Of a DNA stretch of 64,000 bases, positions 36,464-46,489 are shown piece after piece. A model generated the notes under the pieces. It saw only the letters and a list, made by a program, of their open reading frames with translations, ran no database searches and had not been told where the DNA came from. Source of the DNA: Rhizobium sp. CIAT894 (lineage in GTDB: Bacteria; Pseudomonadota; Alphaproteobacteria; Rhizobiales; Rhizobiaceae); assembly GCF_000172795.2 (NCBI RefSeq), contig NZ_CP020947.1:995001-1059000 (forward strand), read 5' to 3'. Each line of letters opens with the position of its first letter. Position 1 is the stretch's first letter. The translations under genes and the position numbers were made by a program.

Positions 36464-36989
36464 CGCAATATCGGGCTCGGAGAATTCAAATCTTCGAACG
36501 ACAATGTCGGCCGAATATTGAAAATAGAATGAATTCCGTCATGCGCCTTTTACGGGTAGCGAAAATGTCAGCGCCTGCCGCGTGAATGGATGCTCAGGCC
36601 CCGAGCATCCATTCACGCGCGCGCCGGAAATGCCCTATCACCTTGTTTTCACACAGCTGAGGCACGGCCGCGTTGCGCGCTGCCAGCCATATTGCCAGCT
36701 ATTTTTTGCAAAATTTGCATTAAACACCAAAAAAGGTCGGCTCTCCGGCGGTTCGTAGCCCATTTGGGTGATGCTCTTTTCGCTGACTTGCATTAGAAGT
36801 TGTTTCAACGCAACCTGAATGCCTTGCTTGAAAACAGGGGATCAAGACGCGGGATTTTCGAATTGCGTGCGGTTTTCCGGGCAGAGGGCAAGAGCCGGAA
36901 AGCTGGAGGCAGTTCCAGCAGGGTGCCGGCGATTTTCCTTTCGAAAGGCGCACGGCAGCTTTCGCCGGAATTGTTTAAAAACAAAGCGA
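36464..36989. other. gene-free stretch upstream of the TelA operon
   Basis: Several short frames exist, but none has plausible composition or a ribosome-binding site. The region contains the perfect inverted repeat at 36580-36618 and AT-rich tracts around 36700-36800. The promoter of the leftward TelA operon should lie near 36464-36560; I see no confident -35/-10 pair. Confidence 0.5.
36580..36618. repeat. 16-bp perfect inverted repeat
   Basis: GCGTGAATGGATGCTC (36580-36595) and GAGCATCCATTCACGC (36603-36618) are exact reverse complements with a 7-nt loop. There is no T-tract on either side, so it is not a standard terminator; an operator, transcript-stabilising hairpin or repeat relic is possible. 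Confidence 0.6.
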
Positions 36990-37114
36990 TGGGCGTTTCC
37001 CCAAAGAGATGAAGGTGGGAAATGCGCTGGGTTGAGGGACCCCCCGTCCGGTTTTCCTGGCCGGACGGAAACAAGGCTTTGCGGGACATGTTGCAGTCCC
37101 GCAAAGCTTTTTTT
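36990..37114 (+). ncRNA. candidate small RNA with three stem-loops and intrinsic terminator
   Basis: Three consecutive hairpins on the + strand. Stem 1 is GCGTTTCCC/GGGAAATGC (36993-37001/37017-37025, one G-U). Stem 2 is CCGTCCGG/CCGGACGG (37044-37051/37061-37068). The terminator GCTTTGCGGGAC/GTCCCGCAAAGC (37076-37087/37096-37107, 12 bp perfect) is followed by seven T. No coding frame fits, and the unit ends 238 bp before ppdK. The 5' end is not defined; the promoter is probably upstream of 36990. I cannot assign it to a named rhizobial sRNA family. Confidence 0.6.
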
Positions 37115-37351
37115 ATGCCTTGTTTCATGCCGGACAATGTTTCAATCGTTTCATCAGCCGCGCCACCCAAGATTTATTGTGCGACGCAACATTTTGCCGC
37201 ATTTGTCGATTTTCATTTCAACACCAACGGATTAAGCTGATTACTCAGGCGTTGACGCTGCTTGCCATATTCTCTTTCGTCATCCGAGGAGAGCAGGCCA
37301 TGTCAACAGGCTGGGGGATCAAGCTGATCCTTTCGTGGTGTTGGGGGGAAG

Positions 37352-40018
<2,667 letters not shown>

Positions 40019-40047
40019 ACCGGGCAGGCCCGCGGGCGCCCCGGCGG

Positions 40048-40323
40048 TCAGTGATGGTGATGCCAGTGATCGCGGTAGATATAGGGGCCGTTAAGATCCC
40101 AGGCCATGCTCTGCATCATCTCCGCACTCTGCGCCCGCGACTCGGCGCGCCGGTCGAGATCGATGCGCTGCAGGCAGGTGGCGAAAGCATCGGTGCCGCG
40201 GCGGAAACCATAACCCAGGCACCGCTGCTCATCCGCCGCCCGCCGCTCCTCCGGCGTCATCGTCTGGCAGGCGGAAAGCCCGGCCGTCACGGCAAGCAGG
40301 GTGATGAGAAGGGGGATGCGCAT
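40048..40323 (-). CDS. small lipoprotein with C-terminal His cluster
   Basis: A 91-aa protein with a lipoprotein signal (MRIPLLITLLAVTAGLSAC, lipobox LSAC), then TMTPEERRAADEQRCLGYGF with a second Cys pair partner in ATCLQRIDLD. It ends in YIYRDHWHHHH, a natural metal-binding-type tail. The start at 40323 begins at the signal; a longer frame adds repeat sequence. Convergent with ppdK. Function unknown. Confidence 0.7.
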   Translation of the reverse strand: MRIPLLITLLAVTAGLSACQTMTPEERRAADEQRCLGYGFRRGTDAFATCLQRIDLDRRAESRAQSAEMMQSMAWDLNGPYIYRDHWHHHH

Positions 40324-40433
40324 TGGTGTGTTCCTTGCTTTTCCCTGAGGAAATGCCATTCGGGCGGTGGCGTCAAGCGAGGAGATGGGCGGTCGCCGAG
40401 ATAGGTTTGCTGAAGTGAACGGTGTGCCGTGCG

Positions 40434-40557
40434 GCCCCCTCATCCGACCCTTCGGGCCACCTTCTCCCCGCTGGGGCGAAGGGGTTATGCTGCGACCTCT
40501 CGATTCTCCCTTCTCCCCAGCGGGGAGAAGGTGCCCGTAGGGCGGATGAGGGGGCCG
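40434..40557. repeat. RIME-like palindromic repeat, complete copy
   Basis: GGCCCCCTCATCCGACCC and CTTCTCCCCGCTGGGGCGAAG, a spacer, then CTTCTCCCCAGCGGGGAGAAG and GGGCGGATGAGGGGGCC. Its left half gives the uninterrupted reference for the copy split by the IS110 element at 43052. Confidence 0.75.
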
Positions 40558-40601
40558 CCGCCGCCGAGCTTAACCTCAAAAAGTGAGATGGGGAGAAGGG
40601 C

Positions 40602-40793
40602 TCAAGCCGCCCCCGCCGGATCCCCGATCGGCAGCAGCGCCGGGTCGAGCGGCGGGTCTTGCGGGTTTTTCGTATCGCCCGGGTCCTGCGCCGGCGTCAG
40701 CGGTGGTTTTTCCTGGGTGCGGTCGGGAATGCCGGGGCTCGGCGTCGGGCCGCGCGGGGTATCGGCATTCGGTATCGGCTCTCTGTTCGGCAT
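40602..40793 (-). CDS. 63-aa Pro/Asp-rich small protein
   Basis: ATG 40793 is preceded by a near-perfect Shine-Dalgarno (AAAGGAGG, 5-nt spacing), the main support for expression. The protein, MPNREPIPNADTPRGPTPSP onward, is nearly all Pro, Asp, Gly and polar residues and should be disordered. No signal peptide. I do not recognise it; rhizobia carry similar short Pro-rich proteins of unknown role. Confidence 0.6.
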   Translation of the reverse strand: MPNREPIPNADTPRGPTPSPGIPDRTQEKPPLTPAQDPGDTKNPQDPPLDPALLPIGDPAGAA

Positions 40794-40898
40794 GATCGCC
40801 TCCTTTTCAAAAAAGGAACGGCATCCCTGGCATATGGTTCCACTTTCCCGAGCCGGCATTCCTCTGTATGAGGACACCTGCAAACACTGGAAACCAGC

Positions 40899-41144
40899 AT
40901 GGCCATCCGCGATCGATTTTCGAAGAAACTGAACTGCCCGCAATGCGGCAATGAGGGCTTTGCCGAAGCCTCGGAAATCGACGATGCCAAGCGCAAGCAT
41001 CCGGATTTCAAGGTCGATCAGCTGCCGCGCGGTTTTGGCGTGCAGCGGCCTTCCAACCACCAGGAAAGCTTCATGATCAAGTGCGAATGCGGGCGCAAAT
41101 TCCCCTTCCGCAGCCTTGCGGAGGCCGCGGCCGAGCGGCGTTGA
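40899..41144 (+). CDS. small zinc-ribbon-like protein (81 aa)
   Basis: CPQCG near residue 13 and CECG near residue 62 make two Cys pairs compatible with a single zinc ribbon; the segment between is charged (AKRKHPDFKVDQLPRGFGVQ). It starts MAIRDRFSKKLNC. Convergent with the next gene (3-bp gap). The function is unknown; likely a nucleic-acid or protein adaptor. Confidence 0.65.
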   Translation: MAIRDRFSKKLNCPQCGNEGFAEASEIDDAKRKHPDFKVDQLPRGFGVQRPSNHQESFMIKCECGRKFPFRSLAEAAAERR

Positions 41145-41147
41145 AAT

Positions 41148-41537
41148 TCAGATCCGCTCCAGCACTTCGACGAAGGCTTCGGCAAAACGCAGCAGATGCG
41201 CGGTTTCCTCATCCGGCGCCTGCATGCGGATTTCGGTGCCGTTGTGATCGAGCAGCGCCAGCACGACGCGCGTCTCGTTGCCGCCGTCGGGAATGCGCAG
41301 CACGGCGATGCGGCGGCAATCCTCGACAAGCCCCCCGGCCGGCAGGTCGAACAGCAGTTCGCCGCCCGAACGGTTCGCCGCCCGGCGCACCGCCTCGCAG
41401 AAGCCGGCATCGCCGCCGGCATATCCTTCGAGCGAAAGTTCGAGTTCGAGCAGTTCCATCGGCAGCACCGGCTCGCTGTGGTCGATCCCGCCAAGCGCAG
41501 ACGCCTGCGGCCTTGCTGCCATCTCGGTTGAAATCAT
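41148..41537 (-). CDS. conserved hypothetical protein (129 aa)
   Basis: A soluble acidic protein with an alternating strand/helix pattern (LLELELSLEGYAGGDAGFCE, IAVLRIPDGGNETRVVLALL, HLLRFAEAFVEVLERI). GGAGAGACGGG precedes ATG 41537; the longer frame to 41603 has no ribosome-binding site. No family recognised. Confidence 0.55.
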   Translation of the reverse strand: MISTEMAARPQASALGGIDHSEPVLPMELLELELSLEGYAGGDAGFCEAVRRAANRSGGELLFDLPAGGLVEDCRRIAVLRIPDGGNETRVVLALLDHNGTEIRMQAPDEETAHLLRFAEAFVEVLERI

Positions 41538-41714
41538 CCCGTCTCTCCTTGCCTTTAAAAAAATCGGAGATGAAACCGCGGCAGAATGATCTTTTTTTGC
41601 CATATCAGCAAGGGCTCATGAAATGGGCGGCCTGTCGCCCAGCCATCGCCCGCGAATTCCATCGGATATTCCGAGATAACAGTTTCAATTCAGCCGAATC
41701 TTGCCTCAAAGAAA

Positions 41715-41767
41715 TAGAGCATGATGTCGTCCGAAAACCGCTTCACACTTTTCGGCATCATGCTCTA
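41715..41767. repeat. Rhizobial intergenic hairpin repeat
   Basis: TAGAGCATGATG (41715-41726) pairs perfectly with CATCATGCTCTA (41756-41767) around GTCGTCCGAAAACCGCTTCA. I know this hairpin as a frequent intergenic repeat of rhizobial genomes. The rest of 41538-41829 contains nothing I can annotate. Confidence 0.65.
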
Positions 41768-41829
41768 AACAGGGGTATGGCGATTTGCGTGGTTGAGCGC
41801 GCGGCGCTGACGAGCAACCGGTAAGTTTG

Positions 41830-42735
41830 ATGGCCATCCGTTTCGACCGTCCCGTTTCAGGCGCCGCCCGCTTTTCGCGGCTGCTCGGGGCGTTTTCGCT
41901 GGTTCTGGCGCTGGCGGTGCTGGTCGCCCATCGCTTCGGCGGCCTCGCCACCCCCTATCTCGTGCTGCTCCTGATCGCTGCCGCCGGCTGCGGGCTGCTC
42001 GCCGCCATGCTGGCCGCGGTCGGCCTGCGCAGCCTCTGGGTATCCGGCGCCGAAGGCGGGCTGGCGGCACTTGCCGCCCTGATCTATGCCGCCTTTCCGC
42101 TTGCGCTCGGCGCCCTTGCCACCGAGCGTTATATGACGCTGCCCGATATTTACGACGTCTCCACCGATCCGGCCTCCGCCCCCGACTGGCTGTCGCCGCC
42201 GAAATCCGACCAGATCTGGCTGAAGCGCAATCCGGTGACGCCTGAGGATCGCGAACAGCAGATGGCGGCCTATCCCGAACTGACCGGCCGGCGTTATGAG
42301 GGCGCGCTCGACCGCGTGCTGGAAGCGGTGCGCAAGGTCGCCAAGCAGAGCGGCTTCACGATCGTCAAGACGAGCGGCACCACCGAGCCGGACCGCGCGC
42401 CCGAGGACGAGCCGGCAAAACCCGGGTCCGGCGACGACGCCGTTGCCGATGCGCCCGGCATCATTCCCGTGCCGACGCCGCGCCCCTATGACGACGATGT
42501 CGCCAAGCTGATCCGCGGCGCCAACGGCGTGACGCTGCAGGCGACCAACCGCACGCTGATCCTCGGCCTGCGCTTCGATATCCTCATCCGGCTGCGCGAA
42601 GAGGCCGAAACCACCTTCGTCGACATCCGCGTCGCCTCCCGCTACGGCCAACACGACCTCGGCTTCAGCGCCGCCATCGCCGGCGATTATCTGAAGGCGC
42701 TGGATGCCGAACTCCTGGGGATTGCGGGTGGGTGA
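41830..42735 (+). CDS. DUF1499 membrane protein
   Basis: A 301-aa protein. Three hydrophobic helices in the first about 105 residues (LLGAFSLVLALAVLVAHRFG; LVLLLIAAAGCGLLAAMLAA; LAALIYAAFPLALGAL) are followed by a soluble DUF1499 domain. That domain starts PDWLSPPKSDQIWLKRN and ends IRVASRYGQHDLGFSAAIAG. Function unknown; DUF1499 proteins are membrane-associated in many alphaproteobacteria. ATG 41830 is used; a TTG precedes it. Confidence 0.8.
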   Translation: MAIRFDRPVSGAARFSRLLGAFSLVLALAVLVAHRFGGLATPYLVLLLIAAAGCGLLAAMLAAVGLRSLWVSGAEGGLAALAALIYAAFPLALGALATERYMTLPDIYDVSTDPASAPDWLSPPKSDQIWLKRNPVTPEDREQQMAAYPELTGRRYEGALDRVLEAVRKVAKQSGFTIVKTSGTTEPDRAPEDEPAKPGSGDDAVADAPGIIPVPTPRPYDDDVAKLIRGANGVTLQATNRTLILGLRFDILIRLREEAETTFVDIRVASRYGQHDLGFSAAIAGDYLKALDAELLGIAGG

Positions 42736-42890
42736 GTCGCGGTGCCGCCGGAGGCGGCAGCAATCGATCCAGTGAATCGATTGCAGTTGCGAACGCCCTG
42801 AGCTTAAAGCGAAGGGCCGGGATAGGGTGCGGCAGGCTCAACGCTCTGACGCAGCCGCAAACTCGACGGTTCTTCGAGGTTTTCCACCTA

Positions 42891-42949
42891 TCGCCCCCCC
42901 TTCTCCCCAGCGGGGAGAAGGTGCCCGTAGGGCGGATGAGGGGGCCCGG
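42891..42949. repeat. RIME-like repeat, right half only
   Basis: CTTCTCCCCAGCGGGGAGAAG, GTGCCCGTAGGGCGGATGAG and GGGGCCC are present without the left half. The region 42736-43051 otherwise contains no gene. The left half of another copy follows at 43041, split by the IS110 element. Confidence 0.65.
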
Positions 42950-43051
42950 GACGCCGGCCTTTCCTACAATTCCCATGCGCAGCACTTCGATCGCGTTCAC
43001 GCAAGAGTCGCGGGATAGGTTTTGATGCAAGGGTATACCGTGTGGCCCCCT

Positions 43052-43248
43052 TGTATCTGCACGTTAGTAATTTCGTGCGATGGAAGCGATTGAGCCTCTG
43101 GCCGGGTGGCCACCCGGCCAGAGGCGTGACGAAGTCGCCCGCACCCCCTCCGGTTACAACCGTGGATGAGCCTGGGATCTTCGTCATCGTCACGTACGAC
43201 CGAATAGTCGCTTGGCTTCAACCGCACGCACAAGGCAGGTTACCGTGA
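43052..43248 (+). ncRNA. candidate bridge RNA of the IS110 element
   Basis: Left non-coding end of the element. A 32-bp perfect palindrome (43094-43125) forms a 5' stem-loop. The stem TGACGAAG/CTTCGTCA (43127-43134/43179-43186) encloses CCCCCTC (43144-43150), a mini-hairpin CGGT/ACCG and GGATGAG (43164-43170). The first equals the left target plus core CT; the second is complementary to CTCATCC on the right. A second loop bracketed by TCACG/CGTGA holds ATAGTCGCT (43204-43212), identical to the element right end plus core, and ACAAG (43230-43234), complementary to CTTGT at the left end. This is the target-loop then donor-loop layout of known bridge RNAs. Transcription is not shown. Confidence 0.65.
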
Positions 43249-44183
43249 ACAGAGTTATATGTGGAGTGGATGTTTCGAAAGACTGGCTGGATGCGCATAT
43301 CCGCCCATCCGGGACGTTTAAGCGTTTCGGCAACGATGCGGCCGGCATCGGCGCGCTTGCTGGGCTCTGCCGGGCCGAGAATGTCGAACTCGTCGTCATG
43401 GAGGCGTCGGGCGGTTACGAGCGGCAGGCCTTCCTGCTGTTGTGGGAGTTTGGGATCGCCTGCGCGCTTGCCAATCCGCGCCATGTGCGCCGCTTTGCCG
43501 AGGCCATGGGCTTTCTGGAAAAGACCGACCGCATCGACGCGGCGATGATCGCCCATTACGCCGAGACCAAGCGGCTGTCTGCCCTGTCGCCGCCGAAAGC
43601 CGCGCAGTTGCGCCTGTCGGCGCTGATGACGCGGCTGTCCCAAGTCACGCGAGACCTGATCGTTCAAAAGCAGCGCCGCAGTGCGGCCGGCGATGGGGCG
43701 ATCGTGGAAAGCCTCGACGAGGTGATTGCGCTTTTGATGCGCCAGGGCAGCAGGCTGGAAGGCGAGATTGCCTCAATGATCGATGACGATCCGCTCTGGG
43801 CCTGCCTCAATCGGGCCTTTCGCTCGGTCAAGGGTGTGGCCGACCGCACCGTTGCCCGGCTGATGGGCGAATTGCCCGAAATCGGCCGGATCTCCAACAA
43901 GGCGATCGTCAAGCTGGCCGGCCTGGCGCCGATTGCCAACGACAGCGGCAAACGCAGCGGTCCCCGGCCGGTGCGCGGCGGACGCTCCGGACCGCGCGGC
44001 ATCCTGTTCCTGGTCGCCGCCGTCGCGGCCAGACACGATCCGCATCTGGCTGCCTTCAGGCAAAGGTTGCAGAGCGCAGGCAAGCCGAAGATGGTCGTCC
44101 GTATTGCTCTCGCCCGAAAACTCCTGGTCATTCTCAATGCAAAAGCACGAGATGCGCGAAGAGAATTCGAACATGCAACTTGA
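43245..44183 (+). CDS. IS110-family DEDD transposase/recombinase
   Basis: A 312-aa protein with start GTG 43245. The RuvC-like N-terminus has Asp9 (CGVDVSKDW), Glu53 (VMEASGGYE) and Asp95/Asp98 (KTDRIDAAM). The C-terminal Tnp20 domain has Ser234 (ANDSGKRSG). The spacings between Glu, Asp, Asp and Ser equal those I recall for IS621 (E60, D102, D105, S241). All catalytic residues are present and the frame is open, so the element may be active. Confidence 0.92.
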   Translation: MNRVICGVDVSKDWLDAHIRPSGTFKRFGNDAAGIGALAGLCRAENVELVVMEASGGYERQAFLLLWEFGIACALANPRHVRRFAEAMGFLEKTDRIDAAMIAHYAETKRLSALSPPKAAQLRLSALMTRLSQVTRDLIVQKQRRSAAGDGAIVESLDEVIALLMRQGSRLEGEIASMIDDDPLWACLNRAFRSVKGVADRTVARLMGELPEIGRISNKAIVKLAGLAPIANDSGKRSGPRPVRGGRSGPRGILFLVAAVAARHDPHLAAFRQRLQSAGKPKMVVRIALARKLLVILNAKARDARREFEHAT

Positions 44184-44198
44184 CAACCCAGATAGTCG

Positions 44199-44285
44199 CT
44201 CATCCGACCCTTCGGGCCACCTTCTCCCCGCTGGGGAGAAGGGGAGACAGGCGCACAGCGATCAGCCCTTTCGCACCTCGCGATA
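44199..44285. repeat. RIME-like repeat, part downstream of IS110
   Basis: CTCATCCGACCCTTCGGGCC then CTTCTCCCCGCTGGGGAGAAG. This continues the repeat whose first bases (about 43036-43051) lie left of the IS110 element. Confidence 0.7.
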
Positions 44286-44308
44286 AAGCCGGAGAGAAGG
44301 CGCCACCC

Positions 44309-46030
44309 TCACTCCACCACCAACCATCCCGTATACCGCACCACCAGCCCCGTCAGCCGCCCGCCGATCTCGACATGGAAATGAAACCGCCCATCGCGCT
44401 CCTCCTCATAGGTATCCCCACCCGGCGCCAGGAACAGCGGCAGCGGGATGCCGCAAAAGCGCCAGCCGCGCACCACGATCCGCAGCCGTTGCCCCTCCGG
44501 CTCCAGCGTCGACAGCACCCGGAACGGCCCGAAGACCTCGGCGAGCAGGGGCGGGTTGCGGCCCTTGTCCTGCTCCTGCCAGCTATGGAAGGTCTTTTGC
44601 CCGAATGTGCGCGTCCAGATCTCCCTGTCGCCCTCGGCGGCGAAGCGCACGGTGACCGGCACATCCTCGCCCGCCTGGGGAAAGCCGATGATGCCGGCGA
44701 TCAGCCGGGCGAGGAGCCCGCTGCCGCGCTCGATCCGCGCCCGCCCGGAGGCAAGGCGGGTGCCGCCGCCATGGATTGCGGCAAGGGTGGGCGGCAGGTT
44801 CTGCCAGGCGTCGCCGAGGATGCGGCGGTAGAGCGGCTGGGTCTCATCCTCGTAATCCAGCCGGATGCCCGAGGTGATCGAAAAACCCCGGAAGGCCGCC
44901 TCGAAATCGGCCAGCGACAATTCCCCCGCCGCCGGCCGGGCGCCGCTTTGCGGCCGCCGGCCTTCGAGCAGCCGGTGCACCAGCGCCTCGACTGCGATGA
45001 CCGGAATGAACGGCCCGTCATCCCCTTCGGCGATCAGCGACCAGTCGGCGCTCAGCCGCCGCCCATGGCGATCGAGGCCGCCGGCGCGCACGAACATGCC
45101 GCCGCGATGGGCGCCGAAAGAAAAGCGGTGGCTGGCCGCCTGCAGCGCCCGCGAAAACGGCGTGAGCGAGGGCAGCAGCCTCAGCTTCACCAGCCGCGCG
45201 GCAAAGCGCAGCAGCCGCTGCAGCGCCTGCGGCTCGGTGCCGACACCGGTGAAGGTGGATTGCAGCCCGGCAATGTGCTGCGGCAGCAGCGCCAGGTCAG
45301 GCGCATCCACCAGCAGGAACGTCCGGCTGGCGAGCGGCGCCACACCGGGCGGCGCGATCGTCACCCGCATCTGATCGATCAGCCCGCGCCCCTCGGCCGG
45401 CCGGCCCTCGCGCAGCACCACCACCGGCTTGCCGGCATAACTCGCAATGGCTCTGACGACATTGAGCCCGATCTTCACATGCGCCGAGGGGGCAATGCCG
45501 GCCGCGACACTTTCGATGCGGGAGAAATGCGGCGCCATGACCTGCAGCGCCGCGAAGGAGAGGGCCGGCAGGCTGCTCAGCCCCGAAAGAGCGAAGGTGC
45601 CCTTGGCCTTCGCCTCAGCATCGAGCCCACTGACGCCGGCGACGAAACCGGTGCTGTCGGCGAGATCGGCATAATCGATGCCGAGCGTAATGCAGGCCTG
45701 CACCACCTTATAGGCATCCCCGGTGAAGCTCTGGAACGGCCCGGAGGCATCGACGACGAGATTGGGCCTGAGCCGCGTCAACTGCTCTCTGAGATCGCCG
45801 TTGCGATCGAAGGCCACCGCCTGCAGCGTCGCCCCGAGATCGGTGCTGCCCAGCCGCCCGGCGCCGCCTTTCTGCGCGCGGAGATCGGCGACGAAATCAT
45901 CGGCCTTCTCGAGCGACCGCCCGCCGATCAGCAGCCGGAGCCTGGGTTCATCACCCAGCAGCCGGGCCAGCCGGCCGCCGAACGTGCCGTAGCCGCCGAT
46001 GATCAGCAGGGAAAATCGCCTGGCGCTCAT
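44309..46030 (-). CDS. saccharopine-dehydrogenase-like protein with DUF4166 domain
   Basis: A 573-aa protein. The N-terminal Rossmann domain has LLIIGGYGTFGGRLARLL (GxGxxG-like) and IGGRSLEKA; VVDASGPFQSF and IDYADLADSTGFVAGV are typical of the saccharopine-dehydrogenase-like group. The C-terminal about 190 residues match DUF4166 (YRRILGDAWQNLPPTLAAIH, FGQKTFHSWQEQ, RFHFHVEIGGRLTGLVVRY). Probably a membrane-associated NAD(P)-dependent reductase of unknown substrate. The start overlaps the DCC gene stop as ATGA. Confidence 0.82.
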   Translation of the reverse strand: MSARRFSLLIIGGYGTFGGRLARLLGDEPRLRLLIGGRSLEKADDFVADLRAQKGGAGRLGSTDLGATLQAVAFDRNGDLREQLTRLRPNLVVDASGPFQSFTGDAYKVVQACITLGIDYADLADSTGFVAGVSGLDAEAKAKGTFALSGLSSLPALSFAALQVMAPHFSRIESVAAGIAPSAHVKIGLNVVRAIASYAGKPVVVLREGRPAEGRGLIDQMRVTIAPPGVAPLASRTFLLVDAPDLALLPQHIAGLQSTFTGVGTEPQALQRLLRFAARLVKLRLLPSLTPFSRALQAASHRFSFGAHRGGMFVRAGGLDRHGRRLSADWSLIAEGDDGPFIPVIAVEALVHRLLEGRRPQSGARPAAGELSLADFEAAFRGFSITSGIRLDYEDETQPLYRRILGDAWQNLPPTLAAIHGGGTRLASGRARIERGSGLLARLIAGIIGFPQAGEDVPVTVRFAAEGDREIWTRTFGQKTFHSWQEQDKGRNPPLLAEVFGPFRVLSTLEPEGQRLRIVVRGWRFCGIPLPLFLAPGGDTYEEERDGRFHFHVEIGGRLTGLVVRYTGWLVVE

Positions 46031-46482
46031 GCGATGAAGCGGCTGCGCTGCTCCGGCGTCGGCACCATGCAGCTCTGGCGGCCGGCGATTTTCAGGCGGT
46101 TGCGGGCGATGAATTCGTAAAGCACATCGGCGAGGCGCCGCGGCAGCAGCCGGAAGAGTTTGACCAGCGAATAGGGAAAGCCGAGCCCCGCCACCATGCG
46201 GATCGAACCATCGGATTTGAAGAAGGCGCGGCCGTTCTCGATGAAAATATTGGTTTCGTAATCGCGCTCATTCAGCCCATAATGCCGGTAGAGCGCTTGC
46301 CCGAGCGGCGTCTGCGCCGCGACGAAGCGGTATCGCTGCCGCCTGTCGTGCTTCAGCGCGAATTTCACCCAGCCGGAGCAGAAGACGCATTCGCCATCGA
46401 AGACGATGAGCGGCCGGTCATCGGCAAAGGCGGGAACGGTGGGATCGTTGCGATAGCTGTAATCGGCGCGCGCCATGTTCAT
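46027..46482 (-). CDS. DCC-family thiol-disulfide oxidoreductase
   Basis: A 151-aa DUF393/DCC protein: LIVFDGECVFCSGWVKFALK holds the CxxC active site, followed by YRFVAAQTPLGQAL and the C-terminal VLYEFIARNRLKIAGRQSCM. The start is ATG 46482 or, with better spacing to GGGGAA, ATG 46476. Coupled to the downstream DUF4166 gene by a 4-bp overlap. The combination suggests a membrane or lipid redox function, which is inference. Confidence 0.82.
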   Translation of the reverse strand: MNMARADYSYRNDPTVPAFADDRPLIVFDGECVFCSGWVKFALKHDRRQRYRFVAAQTPLGQALYRHYGLNERDYETNIFIENGRAFFKSDGSIRMVAGLGFPYSLVKLFRLLPRRLADVLYEFIARNRLKIAGRQSCMVPTPEQRSRFIA

Positions 46483-46489
46483 TTCCCCA

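Larger units (their letters stand above)
43052..44198 (+). mobile_element. IS110-family insertion sequence in a RIME-like repeat
   Basis: Boundaries come from the interrupted repeat. The left flank reads GTGTGGCCCC-CT then TGTATCTGC, and the right end reads GATAGTCG-CT then CATCCGACCC. Joining the flanks restores GGCCCCCTCATCCGACCC, identical to the intact copy at 40434. The core dinucleotide is CT, as in IS621. About 1147 bp with one transposase gene, a 193-bp left non-coding end, and no terminal inverted repeats or staggered duplication, as usual for the family. Confidence 0.85.

Noticed and set aside
36805..37240. Several short frames between the TelA operon and ppdK
   Set aside because: No ribosome-binding sites, inconsistent composition, and overlap with the hairpins of the sRNA candidate.
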